From assembly GCA_964626565.1 (NCBI GenBank), contig CAZVFX010000095.1, positions 1 through 27,266 of the forward strand: a DNA stretch of 27,266 bases, given 5' to 3'. Positions 15,350 through 23,533 of this stretch are shown here, piece by piece. This DNA is from CAZVFX01 sp964626565. Its GTDB lineage: Bacteria; Myxococcota_A; UBA9042; CAIXZC01. Made by a program: the position numbers and the translations under genes. The notes below the pieces were generated by a model. The model saw nothing but the letters and a program-made list of their open reading frames with translations, was not told where the DNA came from and did not search any database. Every line of letters begins with the position of its first letter. Positions within the stretch are counted from its first letter, which is position 1.

Positions 15350-17311
15350 ATGGCGAAACGGCTGGTAAAAACCGTGATCCGGTCGGCGTATAATACCCGG
15401 TCCTTTGTTCCGATCGCGCTGGTATTAGCGGGACTCAGCGCCGTTCTGTCCGGTTGCGGGACCAGGCAGCACCTCCTGGGCGACGGCTACGAGATCGATG
15501 AGGTCCACCTCGTAGGAGTCAAGCGCTTCACCGGACCCGAATTGCTCCGCCATTTGTACGCCGGCGAAACCGGCTGGCTGCCTTACACTCCTGACTACCC
15601 CTTCGACGAAGCGCTGGTCGATGTCGACAGGCAGCGCATAGTTGAGCTCTATCGCAGCTACGGCTTTTACCAGGCTCGGGTGCTCGCGATGGAAATCGTT
15701 GTTGATGAAGGTGACCGAGAGGTTGACCTGATAATTCGTGTGGAGGAAGGAAAGCAGGCGCAGGTACGGGCGCTGCAAGTCAACTGGCCGCCCGATACGC
15801 GGGTGAGCGCGATGGAGCAGGTTCGGGTGGAAGGGGCCGGCACCCTCAATGTTGGAGGGGCGTTCGAAACAGTTCGCCTTAACGACACACTGGGCAATCT
15901 GAGGCAGGCGCTGCTGAAGCTGGGGTATCCGATGGCCCGAGTCTCCGGACGAGCCGACGTCTACGAGGAGGCGCGTTTGACAGACGTGACGATTGACGTC
16001 GCCCCGGGGCCGCCAGCAATTATCGGAGAGGTGCAGATTGAGGGCCTGCTGGAAGTGCCCAGCTACATGTGCGACCGGGAGGTGAAATTCGGCCGTGGGG
16101 AGCGGTACTCGCCGGCCGTGGTGGCCCAGATGGAGGACGCACTAAAAGGAATGCGCGTCTTTCGATGGGTGTCGGCCCGGCCGCCGGAGAAGGTGGAAGA
16201 GGGCCGCGTGGACCTGACCATGAGGGTGAACGAAGCGGACCCGCAGACCATCAGGGTCGGTGCTGAACTGACAGTGGAAACCGTGCGCTGGCAGGAGCAG
16301 GTTACGATCGACTACACCCACACCAATCTCTTCGGACACTTGACACGCCTGGATCTGCACACCGTCGGAGGTTGGGCCGAGCTACCCAATCCGTGGGCTC
16401 CCATCGCGCACGGCCCCGTGCTCACAGTGGAGCCTGCGTTCAGCAAGAAGGGGATCCTGGAGGATCACCTCTTGTGGACCCTGGCGCCCCGTTTCGACGT
16501 CGCTCTGCAGGAAGGCTATCAGTACTACTCCCCTAGCAATCGCTTCGGCGTAGGCCGGTGGTTCTCCGGCCTGTTTCACCTCGGTCTCACCCACAATCTG
16601 CGTTATGTGGATTTCTTCAACGTCGACCCCGATTTCAACTCCAAGAGGTCTCTGTTGGGCCGGGACTACCGCGATCCCTTTGTGCTCAGCTACCTGGAGG
16701 CCCGGGCCCAGCTCTTCCTTACCGATTCCATCAGTAAGCCTTCCAACGGAGTTATCCTCGAGACGCTCTACGACCTGGCCGGAGGAGTACTGGGCGGGCA
16801 TTTCGACTACCAGAAAGTGGTCGGGGGGGTAAGGGCGTACTGGAAGCCGGTTTCCCGCCTGCAGTTCGCGGCCCGGGCCAGAACCGGACTGATCTTCCCC
16901 TACGGGGACAGCCCGGGGGCGCCCATCAACATGAAGTTCTACCTGGGCGGCGCCAACACGGTTAGAGGATGGGCCTCACGTCGCCTGTCACCGCGGCTGG
17001 AGGAGTGTGGCGAAGAGAGTTGCAACTACATCCCCATTGGCGGATACACCATGCTTGAAGGGAACCTCGAGTTGCGGCTGCGGACCTTTGGCGAACTTTA
17101 CCTGGTGGGGTTCGCGGACGCCGGTGATGTCCAGGCCGGCGAGAGCAAATACGTGGTGGAGGAATGGAACTACTCCGCGGGCCCGGGCGTTCGGTACGAC
17201 AGCCCGCTGGGCATGCTCAGGTTCGACGTCGGCATCCGGCTCAACGACCCCGGGGTCCACCCCGACGAGGATGCCTGGGGCGTTCATTTCGGGTTCGGGG
17301 AGGCGTTCTGA
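15350..17311 (+). CDS. Omp85-family outer membrane protein with lipoprotein signal (TamA/TamL-like)
   Basis: A 653-residue Omp85 protein. The N terminus has a hydrophobic segment ending in lipobox LSGC (Cys36), so the protein is probably lipid-anchored as well as barrel-forming, like the TamL variant of TamA described in Bacteroidetes. Three POTRA-like units can be traced at about 48-125, 130-210 and 215-305. Examples are IDEVHLVGVKRFTGPELL, DVDRQRIVELYRSYGFYQARV and IIGEVQIEGL. The remainder is the beta-barrel, with the conserved loop-6 motif VRGW at 538-541 and a terminal Phe. Omp85 proteins insert or assemble outer membrane proteins. The next gene is TamB-like and overlaps by one base, which supports TamA-type over BamA-type function. 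The start is uncertain: ATG 15350 lacks a ribosome binding site; ATG 15320 and GTG 15374 are in-frame alternatives. Upstream extension to 14885 would overlap the divergent gene and is rejected. Confidence 0.85.
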   Translation: MAKRLVKTVIRSAYNTRSFVPIALVLAGLSAVLSGCGTRQHLLGDGYEIDEVHLVGVKRFTGPELLRHLYAGETGWLPYTPDYPFDEALVDVDRQRIVELYRSYGFYQARVLAMEIVVDEGDREVDLIIRVEEGKQAQVRALQVNWPPDTRVSAMEQVRVEGAGTLNVGGAFETVRLNDTLGNLRQALLKLGYPMARVSGRADVYEEARLTDVTIDVAPGPPAIIGEVQIEGLLEVPSYMCDREVKFGRGERYSPAVVAQMEDALKGMRVFRWVSARPPEKVEEGRVDLTMRVNEADPQTIRVGAELTVETVRWQEQVTIDYTHTNLFGHLTRLDLHTVGGWAELPNPWAPIAHGPVLTVEPAFSKKGILEDHLLWTLAPRFDVALQEGYQYYSPSNRFGVGRWFSGLFHLGLTHNLRYVDFFNVDPDFNSKRSLLGRDYRDPFVLSYLEARAQLFLTDSISKPSNGVILETLYDLAGGVLGGHFDYQKVVGGVRAYWKPVSRLQFAARARTGLIFPYGDSPGAPINMKFYLGGANTVRGWASRRLSPRLEECGEESCNYIPIGGYTMLEGNLELRLRTFGELYLVGFADAGDVQAGESKYVVEEWNYSAGPGVRYDSPLGMLRFDVGIRLNDPGVHPDEDAWGVHFGFGEAF

Positions 17312-20300
17312 TGAGGAGAGCGTTCATCACCCGGTGGCTCGTAGTCATGATCGCTGCCTTTGTCCTGGTTGGGTTGGCAGCCCCCGGCGTGCCTTCGGTG
17401 CACGCCAATCAGACCCGGGATGCCTTGCTTACGGCTCCCCATGCGCAGTTTTCTTTCGACGCTGGGCTCCAGCGGCTCTTGACCGGCTGGCCCCTCCTCG
17501 GGCGACTAAAGGGGCTGGCCCGGGTGGAGCTTTCCACCCTGGCCGACGAGGGAGTGCACAAGCTACTGCGGATAACCTGCCCCGACACGCGACTCGGGGG
17601 ATTGGAACTCGGTGAGCTGACCATAGAGCTCTTTACAGCCGCCGGAGCGGACCGTTCGGAGCTCGCACTACGGCTCGAAGGACCCGCAGGGCGGGCCGAC
17701 GTCATCATGCGAGTGCCGGCGCACCTCGACCCGAAGAAGCTGTCACTCAAATGGGGTGCGGGACCGGTGCAGGCGCAGATCAAGTTGCGCAAAGTGTCCC
17801 TCGCTCATCTGACTAAGGTGTGGCCGGTGCTGGCCCTGGAAGGGTCTGTTGACCTCTCAATGAAGATCGGTGGGGCTGTTGAGAAGCCTCGCCTGTTCAT
17901 AACTGCGGTGGCGAAGGAGCTGGCCTGGCGGGGAGAGAAGCTCGGAGACGCACGACTTCGGCTGGAGCATGAGCGACACAAGGCCGTGGTTGAACTCGAA
18001 GTGGGAGTAGCCGAAGAACCGCGGTTCACAGCCCGGCTCCTCTTACCCATGAGAGTGGATGTAAGGCGGGGAAAGGTCCGGTGGCTCGATGCGGGAGAGC
18101 ACACGGTCACCTTCGCAGCCGAAAGCCTCAGCGCAGAAGAACTCCGGCCGTTCTGGAAAGCGCCACACGGCACCGTGCTCAACCTGAACCTGGCGGGTTC
18201 TGGCCAGGGTAGCCTCGACAAGTTTCTTCTCACCGCGACGCTGGAAGGCGAATACCAGGCTCCCGGGCTTCCTGCGGTGCCGGTTGCCGCAAGCCTGGAG
18301 GCGCGGCCGTCCCGGCAGGACGTGGAACTCCATCTCGGCGACGGCATGCTCGACGTGAGCGCGGCGATAGGCGTGCGGCTGGCCCGCGTCTGGCGGCAGG
18401 GCCGATCAGTTGGGTCGGCCCGCTTCACCGGCGAACTCGAGACGCAACTGCCCCTGGCCCAACTTGGGGCCATCGCTCCTGGCCTGGTGGTGTCCCTGAA
18501 CGGCACCCTGGGCGGCCGCATCGTCTGGGACGGTTCACTCGAGGCTCCGAAACTCTGGGGGCGGCTGGAGACCCACGGCGCTGAAGCAACGCTCTTGCCT
18601 CTCAACCGGAGAGTGCACGATGCGGCGCTCTCCCTCAGGTTCAAGGGCGACACCATCACTGTTGAGAAGTTGGAGGCGTCGAGCCGCCCCGGCAAGCTCA
18701 GCGGGACAGGCTGGGCCAGGCTGGCGCCGGCTCCCCGGGAGAACGACGCGGATGCAGGTGTATGGCGCGCCTGGCGGCTTAACGGTGAGTTCGGCGTCGA
18801 CTTCAAGAAGTTCCCACTGGTGCAACCAGGATTCCCGGTAGGGGCCATGGACGGAAGGGTCGCAGCGCGCTTCGACGCCGGCCCACTCGAAGCGGACACG
18901 CAAGTCGAATTAGCCGGCTTCAAGGTGGACTTCACCGAGGAAGAACTTCCTGAAACCCGGGCGGTGCCGTCCAACCGCGCGGTGCGCCTCCTGGACTGGC
19001 TGGAGAGGTTGGATACCGCCCACAGCATCCTGGCCGGTCAGGGCAGGATGCGACTGGAGTTGAAACTGGTGGAGCCGGCAGTCGTGAAGGGAAAGGACTC
19101 GGATTTCAGCATCGCCGGCACCATGGTTGTGGACCGGCAGGGAGACGTGATCCGGGTGGACCGCGGTTTCGGGGTTTTACCCGGCGGCCGGTTCCAGCTC
19201 TTCGGCAACGAGTTCGTCGTTACCGGCGGCACGGCTACGTTGGCCGAAGGCCATCTTGGCCGCGGTGCTGAGGTTGGTCCCGGAGATGGTGCGGGAGGAC
19301 CGTTGGGCGACCCGGACAAGGCTCCGGAAGCCGCTCCCCTACAACCGGTAGTTGATCTGGTGGCGCGGGGAAAAGTCGTCGATACCCACGTTCTCGTAAA
19401 AGTGAAGGGCGCGGCTCATCGACCCCAGCTTGTGATGATGTCCGTGCCCTCCCTTCCGGAGTACCAGATTCTGTCGCTGCTGATTCTAGGAAGGGTGGAG
19501 GCCGGAGACCAGCGCGGCGGAGAGGTGCGGCGCCAGGCGGCAAAGTTGGTGGAGCGTTTCCACAACCCCTCTCTCGGCCGCCAGTTCTTCGACCGGCTCG
19601 GCGTCGATAATCTCGGCATGGGCTTCGTCTCCTCAGTCAGCCAACCGGTTGTCACTGTTGGCAAGCAGGTCACCCGCCGATTGTACGTGGAGACGGTCTA
19701 TCATCATAATGCTCCGCCCACTGCCAACGGAAGGGAAGGGCACATAGAGTATCGCCTGGGCCGCCAGTGGACGGTGGACACCGTCTTCGGCGATGCGGCT
19801 GAAGGAGGGTTCGGACTGTTCTGGGCTACAGACTTCGGCGGCCCGGAGCCTCCCCCGCCGCCCGAGCGCGGGTGGGGGACCGCCAACGTGAAAAAACGAC
19901 CGGACACCGATGGTGACGGAGTGGCGGACCCCTTTGACCTCTGCCGGGAACAACCCGAGGACGAAGATCGATTTGCAGACGATGATGGTTGCCCCGATTT
20001 CGACAACGATGGGGACGGAATCCCCGACCTTGCCGACGCCGAACCGGGCAAGCCGGAAACCGCCAACGGTTACCAGGACGATGATGGCGCACCCGACGTC
20101 GCTCCGCCCGGCCTACACAATCCGGCGGGCAACTTCCGCGCTGTGCGCTTCCCAACGAACTCATACCGCCTGACAGGTGAGGCGAGAGAACAACTGCGCG
20201 CCGCGATCGCGCTGCTGGCCGAACTGGGCGAAGTGAACGTCCAACTGACCGGTCATTCCGATCGCACCGGGGGGCGACGGGTCAACAGGCGCATGTCCCA

Positions 20301-20472
20301 ACTGCGGGCGGACGCGGTCAAGAGGTACCTGACCGCCGCCGGATTATCGTGGGCCGCCGTGGAAGCTGAAGGTCGGGGATTCGACGAACCGCTGGATGAG
20401 TCGGATACCGAGGAAGGCCGGGCAGCAAACCGCAGAGTGGAGTTCAAATTCCCCGGCAAATCTCAGCCGTAG
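17311..20472 (+). CDS. TamB-like translocation/assembly protein fused to thrombospondin type 3 repeats and OmpA domain
   Basis: A 1053-residue periplasmic protein. Its ATG overlaps the stop of the Omp85 gene (TGATG), with GGGGAGG just upstream, so the two are translationally coupled. Residues 1-32 form a signal peptide with a plausible cleavage site at VHA-NQ. The body is a long beta-rich AsmA/TamB-like region. The DUF490/TamB C-terminal part at about 720-880 is recognisable from PEYQILSLLILGRVEAG, VTVGKQVTRRLYVETVY and IEYRLGRQWTVDTVFG. A Pro-rich linker leads to two acidic DxDGDGxxD repeats at about 890-935, then an OmpA-like domain at 941-1053. That domain keeps TGHSDRTGG, SQLRADAV and NRRVEF, including the Asp and Arg used to bind diaminopimelate in peptidoglycan. 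TamB bridges inner and outer membranes and is implicated in lipid transport and autotransporter assembly. Canonical TamB has no OmpA domain, so this architecture is unusual. Confidence 0.87.
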   Translation: MRRAFITRWLVVMIAAFVLVGLAAPGVPSVHANQTRDALLTAPHAQFSFDAGLQRLLTGWPLLGRLKGLARVELSTLADEGVHKLLRITCPDTRLGGLELGELTIELFTAAGADRSELALRLEGPAGRADVIMRVPAHLDPKKLSLKWGAGPVQAQIKLRKVSLAHLTKVWPVLALEGSVDLSMKIGGAVEKPRLFITAVAKELAWRGEKLGDARLRLEHERHKAVVELEVGVAEEPRFTARLLLPMRVDVRRGKVRWLDAGEHTVTFAAESLSAEELRPFWKAPHGTVLNLNLAGSGQGSLDKFLLTATLEGEYQAPGLPAVPVAASLEARPSRQDVELHLGDGMLDVSAAIGVRLARVWRQGRSVGSARFTGELETQLPLAQLGAIAPGLVVSLNGTLGGRIVWDGSLEAPKLWGRLETHGAEATLLPLNRRVHDAALSLRFKGDTITVEKLEASSRPGKLSGTGWARLAPAPRENDADAGVWRAWRLNGEFGVDFKKFPLVQPGFPVGAMDGRVAARFDAGPLEADTQVELAGFKVDFTEEELPETRAVPSNRAVRLLDWLERLDTAHSILAGQGRMRLELKLVEPAVVKGKDSDFSIAGTMVVDRQGDVIRVDRGFGVLPGGRFQLFGNEFVVTGGTATLAEGHLGRGAEVGPGDGAGGPLGDPDKAPEAAPLQPVVDLVARGKVVDTHVLVKVKGAAHRPQLVMMSVPSLPEYQILSLLILGRVEAGDQRGGEVRRQAAKLVERFHNPSLGRQFFDRLGVDNLGMGFVSSVSQPVVTVGKQVTRRLYVETVYHHNAPPTANGREGHIEYRLGRQWTVDTVFGDAAEGGFGLFWATDFGGPEPPPPPERGWGTANVKKRPDTDGDGVADPFDLCREQPEDEDRFADDDGCPDFDNDGDGIPDLADAEPGKPETANGYQDDDGAPDVAPPGLHNPAGNFRAVRFPTNSYRLTGEAREQLRAAIALLAELGEVNVQLTGHSDRTGGRRVNRRMSQLRADAVKRYLTAAGLSWAAVEAEGRGFDEPLDESDTEEGRAANRRVEFKFPGKSQP

Positions 20473-20481
20473 GGACCGAAC

Positions 20482-21765
20482 TCAAGTACAGGGCCAGAGC
20501 AATTCCACGTCGTCGAAATAGACGCCTTCATAGTCGTTGTTCTTCTGGTCGTAAGAATCGAATACAAAGGTGAGGCTCACCGACGCGCCGGCATAGTCGC
20601 CGAAAGCGGACAGGTCCACCTCGGTCTGCACGAACTGCCACGCCGTGGTGCCGCCGATATCGGCCTTGGACCACACCTGCGTCTGGCTCACCCCGTCGTC
20701 AACGATGATGAACACCTTGTCCACCGAGAACGCCGGCTCCACGTTGACGTATGTCCACGCCCGCAAGAGGAACGGTCCCTCCGCACCCAGGGTAACAGAG
20801 GGTGTTGTGATCGAGCCCATCACCTTCTTGCCGTTGTTGATCGTCTCGGTGGCGATGTCGCCAAAATACAGGCTGTAGGGGGCGGAGATGAAGCTCTTGT
20901 CAGACACCTGCCACTTTACCGAGGAACCGTCATCATCAACGACGAAACCCGGCAGTGCAGCGTCATCGAAGGTGAAGGAGGCATGGGCCACCGGCCCGCT
21001 CGCCGGTGGATTCGAGCAGTGCAGGTCGGTGCACAAGTCCAAAGTGCACGGGTCCTGGTCGTCGCAGTCCGAAGCGGTGTCGCAGCACAAGGGCGACGCG
21101 ACGATGTTGCCCGAGCAGAAGCCCGAAACGCAAGCCACATCGGTGCAATCGTTGCCGTCGTCGCAATCTTCGTCCCCCGCGCACGGTGCGGGCGCAGGCG
21201 TAAGCGAGTGTAAGCACACGCCCGCCTGGCAGACGTCAAAAGTGCTCTCGAAACTGTCGTCGCAATCCCAGTCGTAGTGACAGCAGCCGTCCACTTCAAC
21301 CTGTTCGCACTCGCCGCCCCCGCATACTCCCACCGTGCAGGCGTCGTCGTTGTCGCAGTCGGAGTCGGTTACGCAGCACTCGTTGGAGGCCTTGATGTTG
21401 AAGCAGTTCCCCACTTTGCATGAGTCGGTAGTGCAGTCGATGCCGTCGTCGCAGTCTAGGTCAGCGATGCACTCCGGAGGCTCCACATCAACCGCGATAT
21501 CCTGCGTCTCATCTACAATGTCTAACGTGTCGGGGGGCGCCGGAATGTCCGTGATTTCGACGATGTCAGGTTGGGGCTCAGCCAGGTCCGGGGAGGCCTC
21601 CGGCAAGCTTGTCTCGTCAGGCGCGACAAACTCCTTTGCAACCTCCGGTTCACTTACGTCCTGGAATGCAGCCTCTTCGTTAGAGTCGAAACCGACTATG
21701 TTGCGCCCCTCTCCCCCGCAGGCGAAGGCCACGAACAAAGTCAAAACTGCGAGCAATCTGGGCAT
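20482..21765 (-). CDS. putative lipoprotein with CTxDxC-type Cys repeats and jelly-roll-like C-terminal domain
   Basis: A 427-residue exported protein. The start at 21765 has a textbook GGAGGTAGT before the ATG; in-frame upstream ATGs lie in non-coding-like sequence. The signal peptide ends FAC (Cys16), a weak lipobox. Residues about 20-90 are an acidic Asp/Glu/Pro tether. Residues about 90-235 hold repeats of the type D-x-D-C-D-D-G-x-x-C-T-x-D-x-C-x-x-G-x-C, resembling Dictyostelium CTDC-type Cys repeats and common in myxobacterial surface proteins. The C-terminal ~185 residues form a beta-rich domain. The motifs SFTFDDAALPGF, WQVSDKSFISAPYSLYFG, VDLSAFGDYAG and YEGVYFDDVELL recall MAM/jelly-roll carbohydrate-binding folds. 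It is convergent with the TamB-OmpA gene with nine bases between stops, and divergent from the LDL-repeat gene. The function is unknown; surface binding is inferred. Confidence 0.78.
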   Translation of the reverse strand: MPRLLAVLTLFVAFACGGEGRNIVGFDSNEEAAFQDVSEPEVAKEFVAPDETSLPEASPDLAEPQPDIVEITDIPAPPDTLDIVDETQDIAVDVEPPECIADLDCDDGIDCTTDSCKVGNCFNIKASNECCVTDSDCDNDDACTVGVCGGGECEQVEVDGCCHYDWDCDDSFESTFDVCQAGVCLHSLTPAPAPCAGDEDCDDGNDCTDVACVSGFCSGNIVASPLCCDTASDCDDQDPCTLDLCTDLHCSNPPASGPVAHASFTFDDAALPGFVVDDDGSSVKWQVSDKSFISAPYSLYFGDIATETINNGKKVMGSITTPSVTLGAEGPFLLRAWTYVNVEPAFSVDKVFIIVDDGVSQTQVWSKADIGGTTAWQFVQTEVDLSAFGDYAGASVSLTFVFDSYDQKNNDYEGVYFDDVELLWPCT

Positions 21766-21871
21766 ACTACCTCCATGCAGACGCCGCAATCGGTACTGCC
21801 TGCGCCGCGGACTCACTGTTATCATCTTTGGCCGTGACGCGCCACCACCGACTGCCCCTGACTTCTGCCCG

Positions 21872-21900
21872 TTGTTCCTTCGGCAACACCATGATATGAT
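21872..21900 (+). promoter_or_regulatory. possible promoter for the LDL-receptor-repeat gene
   Basis: TATGAT at 21895-21900 (five of six) lies 17 bases after TTGTTC at 21872-21877 (three of six). The ATG at 21926 follows with GGAGG five bases upstream. I saw no convincing promoter for the divergent gene in the same 160-base gap. Confidence 0.4.
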
Positions 21901-21925
21901 CGCACCATCGAACTCGGAGGCGCAA

Positions 21926-23530
21926 ATGGCAGTGAGGTACGGAAGGGTAGCACTGGTGGCATGTTGCTTCGTGCTTTTGGTCAATTGCGGCGGCAAGGAC
22001 GAATCGTCCCCTCACAAGGATGCGGTGACGGACACGGCCCCGGACGCGGATGCCGCCGGTTCCGACCTGACTCTTCCCGATGTCGCATCGGAACTGCCCG
22101 ACCTGTCTAGCGATACCGGCCTCGACCTGCCGGTCGATGAAGATCTGGCAAAGGACCTGCCCGCGGATCAGCCACTCCAGGAAGTTACCGATATCCCCGT
22201 GGAAGATGTACCAACGGCCGACCCGGGACCTGAGTTGGTGGACCTCGCAGAGCTTGGGGAAACCGCGGCTCAGGACCTTGGTTCTGAGGCTGAAATCTGG
22301 GTGCTGGACGTGCCGGCCGACCTCCCTGACGACATCCTCGAAGACCTTATCGAAGACGTTCCCCTTGATGAACTTCAGCCGGAGACCGTCGCCGACGTGG
22401 GAGTAGAACTGCCCGACATCTACACCGGCGGCGCCGAAGGTTGCGGCGAGGACGAATGGGGTTGCGGCGACGAAGTGTGCATCGATCTGGCCCAGCGCTG
22501 CGACGGACAGATTCAATGTCCCGGCGGTGTGGATGAAGAGCCGTTGTTGTGCCTCGTTGCCGGTTGCTCAGGAGATGCCTGGCAATGTGACGGAGGAAAG
22601 TGTGTTCTGCCAGACGCGGTTTGCGACGGGATCCCCCAGTGCCCGGGCGAAGACGACGAGGACGCGGAGTTGTGCGGCTTCGGGCCGTGCGGCGAGGACT
22701 TCTGGCAGTGCGCTGACGGTGAAACGTGCATTTTGGAAGAGTGGCTGTGCGACGATTGGGATGACTGCCCGGATGCGTCCGATGAGAGCGAAGAGGAGTG
22801 CGCGGGCCTGGAGTGCGACGCCGACGAGTGGGAGTGTGCGGACGGCGGCTGTATCCCCAACGAATGGGTTTGCGATACGACGCCGGACTGTACCGATGGT
22901 GATGACGAGGCCGTGGAGTACTGCACCGCCCTCGACTGCGAGCCTGGTGAATTCCAGTGCGATGCCGGGGCCTGCCTGCCCGGGGCGTGGCTGTGCGACG
23001 GTTGGCCCGACTGCGGCGAGAACGCCGAGGATGAATCGTCAGCTACCTGTACCGAGGTGGGTTGCCAGCCGGAAGCCTGGGCCTGTGGGGACGGTAGCTG
23101 CGTCCCGTTCTTCTATCTTTGCGACGGCGAGGACGACTGTCCGGCCGGTGCGGACGAAGAGCCTGACATGTGCGCACAGCTTCTCTGCGAACCGGATGGT
23201 TACAGTTGTGCCGACGGAGTGATGACTATCTGCGTCGGCGGTTTGCAGTCGGAGGAATACTGCAACCTGCTGTGCGTCCTTGAGTTGGCCGCCGGGTTTG
23301 GCGAATGCGCCTTCGATGACGACGCGGGTCACGACGTCTGCATGTGCCTGGACGAACTGGCCGTCGACCTGTGCGACGAGCAAGGGTTGTACGTCGACGG
23401 GGCGTGCGATACGCACTGTCCCTTGCCCGACCCGGACTGCGGCGATTTCTGCGAGGACCTGGGAATGTACGGGGACGGCATCTGCGACACCTGGTGTGCG
23501 CTGCCCGACCCGGATTGTGAGGAACAGTAG
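21926..23530 (+). CDS. putative lipoprotein with six LDL-receptor class A repeats
   Basis: A 534-residue exported protein. GGAGG lies five bases before the ATG at 21926. The signal peptide ends LLVNC (Cys21); Asn at -1 is unusual for a lipobox, so anchoring is likely but not certain. Residues about 25-170 are a strongly acidic Asp/Pro/Leu tether. Residues about 172-416 hold six consecutive LDL-receptor class A units of about 40 residues. Each has six Cys and an acidic calcium-box end (for example CDDWDDCPDASDESEEEC and CDGEDDCPAGADEEPDMC). After an unassigned Cys-rich stretch come two copies of a short motif, YxDGxCDTxCxLPDPDC. In animals LDLa repeats bind calcium and protein ligands. The stop lies three bases from that of the convergent lipoprotein gene. 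The protein is probably a surface receptor or adhesin. Confidence 0.84.
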   Translation: MAVRYGRVALVACCFVLLVNCGGKDESSPHKDAVTDTAPDADAAGSDLTLPDVASELPDLSSDTGLDLPVDEDLAKDLPADQPLQEVTDIPVEDVPTADPGPELVDLAELGETAAQDLGSEAEIWVLDVPADLPDDILEDLIEDVPLDELQPETVADVGVELPDIYTGGAEGCGEDEWGCGDEVCIDLAQRCDGQIQCPGGVDEEPLLCLVAGCSGDAWQCDGGKCVLPDAVCDGIPQCPGEDDEDAELCGFGPCGEDFWQCADGETCILEEWLCDDWDDCPDASDESEEECAGLECDADEWECADGGCIPNEWVCDTTPDCTDGDDEAVEYCTALDCEPGEFQCDAGACLPGAWLCDGWPDCGENAEDESSATCTEVGCQPEAWACGDGSCVPFFYLCDGEDDCPAGADEEPDMCAQLLCEPDGYSCADGVMTICVGGLQSEEYCNLLCVLELAAGFGECAFDDDAGHDVCMCLDELAVDLCDEQGLYVDGACDTHCPLPDPDCGDFCEDLGMYGDGICDTWCALPDPDCEEQ

Positions 23531-23533
23531 CCG

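Noticed and set aside
15389..15394. Perfect TATAAT as a promoter
   Set aside because: There is no -35 at a usable distance, and it falls between the candidate start codons and the lipobox of the Omp85 gene, so it cannot drive that gene.
17805..19028. Ser/Arg/Pro-rich open frame on the minus strand (407 codons)
   Set aside because: It is antisense to the TamB-like gene with shadow composition.
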